Below are positions 58,174 through 64,000 of a stretch of 64,000 nt of DNA, in pieces. How positions within the stretch are numbered: the stretch's first letter is position 1; every line of letters begins with the position of its first letter. The DNA is taken from assembly GCF_014898055.3 (NCBI RefSeq), contig NW_023601754.1, positions 47,795,013 through 47,859,012 on the forward strand. Direction: 5' to 3'. Below the pieces are notes generated by a model, which was not told the DNA's origin, searched no databases, and saw only the letters and a program-made list of their open reading frames with translations. The stretch is from Talpa occidentalis. Lineage: Eukaryota > Chordata > Mammalia > Eulipotyphla > Talpidae. The position numbers and the translations under genes were made by a program.

Positions 58174-61100
58174 TCAGTGGAACTTGACTTCTGCATACTC
58201 CGAGTCGCTGGGCGCCAGCATCTCCCGTGGCCTGAGCCCCAGGAAGTGCAGCGTAGCATAATGGATCTCCTCTTGCTTAGGCTCTGCCTCTGGGACCTGA
58301 GCGGGTGATCTGGGTCCTGGGCGACTGTGTGAAACGAAATGCAGCTCCTTCTGGTTCCCCTTGGGTTCTGGGGAGACAGCGCTTGAAGGAGGGGGCTGGG
58401 GAGGCCCGCTTGGTTTGGGTTTCCGATTCCGGGTCTAAGGGAGGAATGACCATTGTGACTGATTGATTCATTAACTGTACAATTAAAGGAATCGAGGCCC
58501 AGAGAGGCTAAGCGATTTGTCCGAGAACACACAGCACTGGCAGCAAAGCCGTACCTACGCTGGCTGGCCTCCGAGCCCTGCTGTTCATCACCAGGACACA
58601 CTCCATCTCAGCGATGTTAATACTTAGTGTGCCATGAACTCTGATAAGTCATGAACTTGGGGCTGCTACAAACCCAACAAGTGCCTGAGTTCTAATCCCC
58701 AAGAAGGGTGGAGCCGACTAGGAGGCGGAGAAAGTGCTGCTGGGTGTAGAAAAGGGGAGGACGAGGTGGTCTTTCCAGGAGGTACTCACCAGGGGGCCTG
58801 CGTGGGGCATCATGTTGATGTAATCCAGGATGGTGCTCCTCCTTGTGACCCTTTCTTGGGGGGGTCCTTTCTTTCTTAGAGTCTTCACGCTGAGGAAACA
58901 GGAGTGTCCTGGCCCCGCCCCACACGGGCCCCGCCGCCATCCACTTCCAGGCCCCGCCCCTATCCCCGGCCACTGCCCAGGCCCCAGATCTTTCTCCCCC
59001 TCGCTCCCCTCTCCTGGTGCTCCTAACTCACAGGATCAGGGTGATGCAGAAGAGGAGGGTCGTGGCACCAATTCCCAGAAGTATTCCATGGGAGAGGGTT
59101 TTTGAGATGAATCCCTTCTCATCTACACGTGGAGACGTCAGAAATGCCTGAGCCCCTCTCATGCGCGTGGGTGCTCACGCCCACCCGCCTCGAGGCCCTT
59201 GCAGAGGAGTTACCTGCAGTCCCTTTCCATCTCCTAGAAACCCTGCTGCGCCCTCCCCGGCGAGCCCCCCAGTTCCCTGCCCCACTAAACCCACCCCAGT
59301 GGCCCCTGACCTGCTCTTCCTGGCTGCAGCAGGAGGGCAGCGGTATGGGTCCCGTGGGGGTTCTGGGCCTCACAGCTGAGTGTGAGGTCAGAGCTGAGCC
59401 CCCCGCTGAGGCGCAGGGAGCTGTTGGCCCAGAGCCCCGAGGGGCTGAAGGTGACCTGGGTGGAGACGTTGCTGCTGTTCCCCTCCAGCAGCTGCTCCCC
59501 CAGCCGCCAGCGCAGGGAGGGGGCCGGCTGGGCTCGGGCAGAGCAGCTGCAGAGCAGACCCTCGTCCTCCAGGGAGCAGGAGGGGCCCAGCAGCCATGGG
59601 GGGTCTGTGGGGAAGGAGGAGAGGTCAGCGGTGCCTGACCCCTCCCCAGCACCCAGGGGTCCCCACCCCCACTCACATTGCACATGCAGGCTCAGAGAGA
59701 TGTGCTGGGAGCCCAGGGGGTGCTGGGCCAGGCAGGTGAGCTCTCCTTGCTGCTCCCTTCGGATCTGAAACAGCTCCAGGACCCCAGGGCCTATGGACTG
59801 GGAGGGGCTCAGGGTGTGCCCCCCCAGGGCCCAGCTCATGGTGGCCCGGGGGTTGCTGTGGGTGTCACAGAGCAGGCGCAGACTCTGGCCCTCCAGGACG
59901 GGAAGCATCGTGCCATTCCTGAGGTTTTCCAGGACTGGGGGAGGCAAGAGCGGGACAGAGGCACAGCTGACGGCTGGGGGGACCCCCCCTGCACTCCTCA
60001 TTCCACATGCCGAGTGTCCCCAGATTGACACTGAGAAATCCCCTGCCCCCCTTCCTACCTGTCCTGTTTGCCAGGGAGACCGTCACTCTCAGGTCCTCTG
60101 GGGCATCTGGAACAGAGAAGAACGTGGGGTTGGGGGGCTTCTCCTGGGCAAGGGACCTCCCCTGGAGACGCGGGGTGCTCACCACTCCAGGGCTGGCTCC
60201 CGTGATGCTCAGATTCATGGTTCTACACATATATGTAAATATAGATTTATGCTATCTGCATGGCTTTGTTCTGGCCCAGAGTCCCTGAAACCCTGGGGAT
60301 TCAAGCCCCTTTCAGCTGCGCCTGAGTTCCTGTGAAGGAGATGGGGACCCGCCTGGGCCTAGGGAGGGCCAGGGTGTCGGGGACAGTAACCCGGGTTAGA
60401 GGGTTGGAGCTGGAAGTCGGAGGGAGCACAGGATAATCCCTTTTTTTTTTTTTTTTTGGTGGATTTTAAAAATTCACTCGCCAGTCACTGACATGTCTAT
60501 ATACAGCGGGGTCCCTTTTCACACCTCCATGTGTGCACAGGCTTCAATTGCCCTCTGCCACTGCTCCATGGTAAAGCCCTGTCTCCCCCCCAGGCCCTCC
60601 CCCATGGCCTCCCCCATCCTCCCCGTACCCCACGCCTGCCCCCCGCGCCCTCCCCCGCGCCCTCCCGTCACGGGTACGTGTTCCCCAGTCTGAGTTCCTC
60701 TTCCCTGGGCTTCGCCAGGGAGTGTTCTTTGCTTGTTTATATTCCACAAATGAAGGAAACACCCCCGCGTCTGTCTTTCACTTTCTGACGTTTCCCTTGG
60801 CATCCTGTCACCTCAAGTTCCATCCACCTAGTCCCCCCCAAAACAGCCAAAGCAAAACCAGACGAGCTCGTGGACATGGAACTTAAAGAACAAAAGACGC
60901 CGTCACCAAAGCAAACAGGCCGCTCCAGGCTGGGAGGAGACCGGTGCCTGATGATTTCACTAAGGGGCCACGGTACCACCTCCTAAAACCCCGCAGGGTC
61001 CAGAGCGCCTGGGGGGCACACGCGGGGGTGTGGGGAGCTTTCCGCAGCTCCCCCACGGGCATCAGCATCCCCGACGGTCCGGGCGGCCCAGGGCTCCTCT

Positions 61101-62853
61101 GCGTGCTGTGAGCCGCTCAGTGAATGGAGCCCAGGCCTGGGCTGTAGAAGCACGGGGGTGTCAGGACTTGCCCCTGGCACCCGGTGTGGGGGTGCAGTCC
61201 TCCCGGGGCGCACCGTGCCCCCCCCCCCCGGGAAGCCTCAGACAGGCACCTCCAGAAGGGAGTTGGATCGAAGGCCCCAGCCGGAGCCCAGGCGCGGGCT
61301 TGGCGGTGTCAGAATCTCCGAAGGGGCCATGCCCGCCCCCAGCTCTGGGGGCCTAGGCCCCCCCTCCCCGGGCACTCACACTGCACAGCCAGGTCCAGCC
61401 AGCGGCTCCCAGCGCCCAGCCGGTTCTCCGCGCGGCACGTGTATCTCCCCGCGTCCCCCGCCTTCACCCGGGGCAGCGCCAGCGCCAGGGCCTGGGCGCC
61501 CGAGGGCGGTGACCAGGCGAGGACGCGGCCCTCCAGGGCCCAGCTCAGGGTGGCGGGTGGCCAGCCCTTGGCGGCGCAGAGCAGCTGCAGGAACTGGCCT
61601 TTCCGCGCGTCCACACGCCAGGCCTGCGCGCCCTGGCCGTGGGGCTCCGGTGCTGGGGGGGATGAGAACTGGGGGAATAAAGACTCGGGGAGGAGGGGGG
61701 CTGCCATCCCCCCATCCTGGCCCCCAGAGAGGACACTGGGCCCTCCCCGCCTCATACCTGACGTGTTTGCCCGGGAAATGCTGATAGTCAGGTCTCTGGG
61801 GGCGTCTGCAACCAAGAGGCGGGCTGGGGGAGGGGCCTTCGGTCCCGGAGGCCAGAGAGAGCCCCTGGGGCAGAGGCCGCTCGGGGAAGTCCAGTGAGCA
61901 TCAAGTGGTGGACAGCGGGGGACAGCTCCCCCCTCCCCCCCGCCAGGCTGCTCCCGCCACTCTCCTCTCCGCACCCCCAAGTCCCGTCAAACTCACGGGC
62001 CACTCTGAGCTGGACAGTCCTCTCCGCCTGCGCCTCTGTGAGGTCCACTTGGCAGGTGAGGGCTGCGTTGTGGTCCTGGAGCCGTGGGGTGAGGGTGAGC
62101 ATGGAGAAGTGCGGGTAACTGCGGATTCTTGGGGCGGAGAGGGCGGCCCCCCTCCAGGAGAAAGCAGGGGCTGGACATCCCTCGAAGGTCCAGTTGAAGA
62201 CACAGACGATGGCCGCCTGGCGCCCGGGCTCCAGGGTCTCCGGCAGGTAGAGGAACGGCTGCGGGGTCGGCGCTGGAGGGGTGAGAGGGCGCATCCCAGC
62301 CTGAGAGCCTGGCGGGGGTCTCCTCACAGTCCCCCCGGGATGAGAAGCAGGAAGGGCAGGGAAAGGAGGCCCCGCGGCCTCCCTGGGGAAGCGGCTCCGT
62401 ACCTGTCACTTCCAGCTTGAACTTGAATTCAAAGAAACTGTACTTCACGCTCTCGCCCCTCTCCACGCGGAAGAAGTACCGGGCGCTGTCCTCCACCCGC
62501 GCCGCCCTGATCAGCAGGGAGCAGTTGAAATCCCGGGGTTCGCCCACCAGCTGGAATCGGCCCTGGGTGCTCCGTGGAACCTGTTTATTCGGGTTGTTTG
62601 TGGCCGCCAGGTCCCTGTAGTCCTTTCGGTCCCGCATCAAGATCCAGTGGTCCTTGTACCAGTAGCCGTGAGCTGGGGTTGACTCATCCCAGTCGTGTTG
62701 GGGGTACCGGAGGGAGCAGGGCACCAGCACACACAGGCCCTCCGGCACCCTCACCTCCTTCGGCACTTGCAGCCAGTATTCAGGGGACTGAGCCTGCGAC
62801 CCTGTACCCCACTCACCGCCCCACAGCGCAGCCCACAGCAGCGGCAGGAACAT
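58174..62853 (-). CDS. SIGLEC10: Sialic-acid-binding Ig-like lectin 10
   Basis: Exons: 62853-62403 (signal plus V-set), 62272-61997 (C2), 61805-61758 (48-nt linker), 61652-61380 (C2), 60106-60059 (48-nt linker), 59934-59677 (C2), 59604-59311 (C2), 59122-59032 (transmembrane), 58889-58790, 58434-58174. All phases agree, giving 699 residues (human 697 as I recall). The sialic-acid-contacting arginine is R129 in YFFRVERG. The cytoplasmic tail has Y603 in DYINM (Grb2-type), Y672 in IHYATL (ITIM) and Y693 in SEYAEVKF (ITIM-like). A fourth tail tyrosine of human Siglec-10 is Phe here (LHFVS, about residue 646). It is an inhibitory receptor on B cells and myeloid cells that recruits SHP-1/2 and binds sialylated CD24/CD52. 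The usual signal/V-set intron appears collapsed to 15 nt and translated. Chromosome position supports SIGLEC10 over its paralogues. Confidence 0.94.
58480..58560 (+). repeat. MIR-like fragment in the last SIGLEC10 intron
   Basis: 'gaggcccagagaggctaagc' followed by 'gatttgtccgagaacacaca' matches the MIR core. Confidence 0.6.
60440..60900 (+). repeat. L1 3'-region-like relic in SIGLEC10 intron
   Basis: It starts with a T-run (60442-60457). It contains 'gtttatattccacaaatgaa', then 'gtctgtctttcactttctga' and 'tcaagttccatccac', recalling the L1 text 'cacaaatgagtgaa ... tttcactt ... aggtccatccatg'. It lies in the 1.3-kb intron between 61379 and 60107. Confidence 0.45.
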
Positions 62854-63715
62854 CTCTGCCTGGGGGTGCCCGGGCCCTCCGGGACCCGCGTCTTCGCCGG
62901 GCACTTCAGCCGCTGGCTGGGCAGAAGGGGAAGCTCAGGCAGGGCCGGCGGAAGCTGAGCTCGGGGCTCTGGTGCATGAAATGAGCCCTGATGTGAGTCT
63001 CAGGCCACCACGCCCCATTCCTCACCGCTGCCCACCCCCTCACCCCTCGGAGGACCCTCAGACTTTCCGGTGTCGCCAGGGCAGTCTGAGCAGGTGCCCT
63101 GCCCGGGTCACCTGGGGCTGGGGGAGGGGTGTCTGGCTGGGGCCTGGCGGTGCGGGGCTCTCCCGCCAGCCCGGGCCACTGGGAAGCAGAAGTGAAAGTC
63201 CGCGGGGAGCCTGCTCACGGGGGCCCTGGGCATAGGGGCAGGGGCCAGCTGAGTGCGCTGCTGGGAAGCTTGACAGAACCCCTGAAATAGGGGACGTGCT
63301 GGGAGTCGCCCGAGTGTGTCTCCAAGATGGCCTGAGACGTGCCGGCCTGACGTTTGTAGCCGAAACGAAAATCTCCCCAGGAGCATGGGGCCACCCCAGG
63401 CTGTCCCTGTCCCACCCTTCCCGTCCCTGCCCTGGGGGGCGTACCCCCAAGACCTGCCCTCTTGTCTGTCTCCCCTTCCTCTTCTCTCCTTGGTTACCGA
63501 CTCTGACACCTGCGGCCGCCACAGCACCTGCACCCAGAGGCCAGGCCTGGTGAGCAGGGCGAGCTCCCAGAGCATGCCCGGGGCCCGCCTCCTCAGAGTG
63601 ACCGTTCTGGTCACAGTCACATGGTGACACTCAGCTGCGACCCCTGTCTGGCCTCGTGTCTCACCTCGGGTGGGGGGGGGGTATCCAATTTGGAGAATGG
63701 AAATTCCTGGAAAAC
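62854..63715. other. SIGLEC10 upstream flank
   Basis: No gene seen. No clear TATA. The first 150 bases upstream of the start codon would hold the 5' UTR and promoter. Confidence 0.45.
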
Positions 63716-63978
63716 GGGGGCCTCCCCTGGTGGCGCAGCGGTTGAGCGCTGGGTTGGGAAGCTGCCCGCAGCCTCTGCAGCGCTGGTTCGCTCCCCAGCT
63801 GCCGGCGAGGGTCCCCGATGGTGCGCAGACCTCTCCTGCCGCCCGCTGCTCCCCTCAGCAGTGTCCTTCGGTCCTTCTGCCTGCTCTGCTCCCCGCTCTG
63901 GCTCTGGTGAATTCTCACCCTCCCGTGCTTCTGACTTGCCCAGTGCTTGTATAAATAAATAAATAAATCTTTTAAAAA
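63716..63978 (+). mobile_element. tRNA-derived SINE, subfamily 1
   Basis: The head is gggggcctcccctggtggcgc, with a tail of AAAT repeats ending 'aaatcttttaaaaaa'. The target duplication is aattcct(g/a)gaaaac at 63702-63715 and 63979-63992, with one mismatch. Confidence 0.92.
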
Positions 63979-64000
63979 AATTCCTAGAAAACAGGCAAGT

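Noticed and set aside
58174..62853. Two separate SIGLEC genes split at the 1.3-kb intron (61379-60107)
   Set aside because: Exon phases, the two 48-nt linker exons and the total of 699 residues fit one SIGLEC10 gene. No second signal-peptide or V-set exon lies in the gap.

Overview
The window is nuclear DNA from a placental mammal. Its genes have introns with GT/AG splice sites, there are CpG-island promoters, AATAAA signals, MIR/L2/L1 relics and twelve copies of a tRNA-derived SINE. The gene order matches what I remember of human 19q13.3-q13.41: IGLON5 (+), VSIG10L (-), ETFB (-), CLDND2 (-), NKG7 (-), LIM2 (-), C19orf84 (-), SIGLEC10 (-). The SINE is not Alu, B1/B2, Can-SINE, horse ERE or vespertilionid VES as I recall them. 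A laurasiatherian is likely and a bat is possible, but I cannot name the species.

Layout. 1-4.4 kb is intergenic (L1 and L2 relics, three SINEs, a minisatellite). 4.87-18.35 kb is IGLON5, with a 6.6-kb first intron that holds a CpG island, an AT-rich homeodomain-like cluster and a long TG-rich tract. 20.5-26.6 kb is VSIG10L, converging on IGLON5. 28.9-35.5 kb is ETFB. 36.2-49.7 kb carries three four-transmembrane claudin/PMP22-type genes in tandem: CLDND2, NKG7 and LIM2. 50.3-51.9 kb is C19orf84. 52-57.8 kb is repeat-rich intergenic DNA. 57.8-62.9 kb is SIGLEC10. 62.9-64 kb is its upstream flank.

Exon structures were rebuilt by hand from splice sites, reading phase and remembered protein families. 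The resulting lengths agree with the human proteins as I recall them: IGLON5 336 aa, ETFB 255 aa, NKG7 165 aa, CLDND2 166 aa, C19orf84 185 aa, SIGLEC10 699 aa. LIM2 is the exception. Its first coding exon has lost 11 bases, including two frame-breaking deletions, so the lens protein looks inactivated.

The genes do not form one pathway. They include neuronal and epithelial Ig-superfamily surface proteins (IGLON5, VSIG10L), a mitochondrial electron carrier (ETFB), small tetraspan proteins (CLDND2, NKG7, LIM2), a germline piRNA/DNA-methylation factor (C19orf84) and an inhibitory sialic-acid receptor (SIGLEC10). The best leads are the LIM2 disruption, a collapsed 15-base intron 1 in SIGLEC10, a SINE that forms nearly all of the NKG7 3' end, an NF-Y/ETS promoter-like cluster inside a VSIG10L intron, and a promoter motif next to a 30-bp CpG minisatellite inside the LIM2 locus. 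I did not find an evident new multi-gene system.
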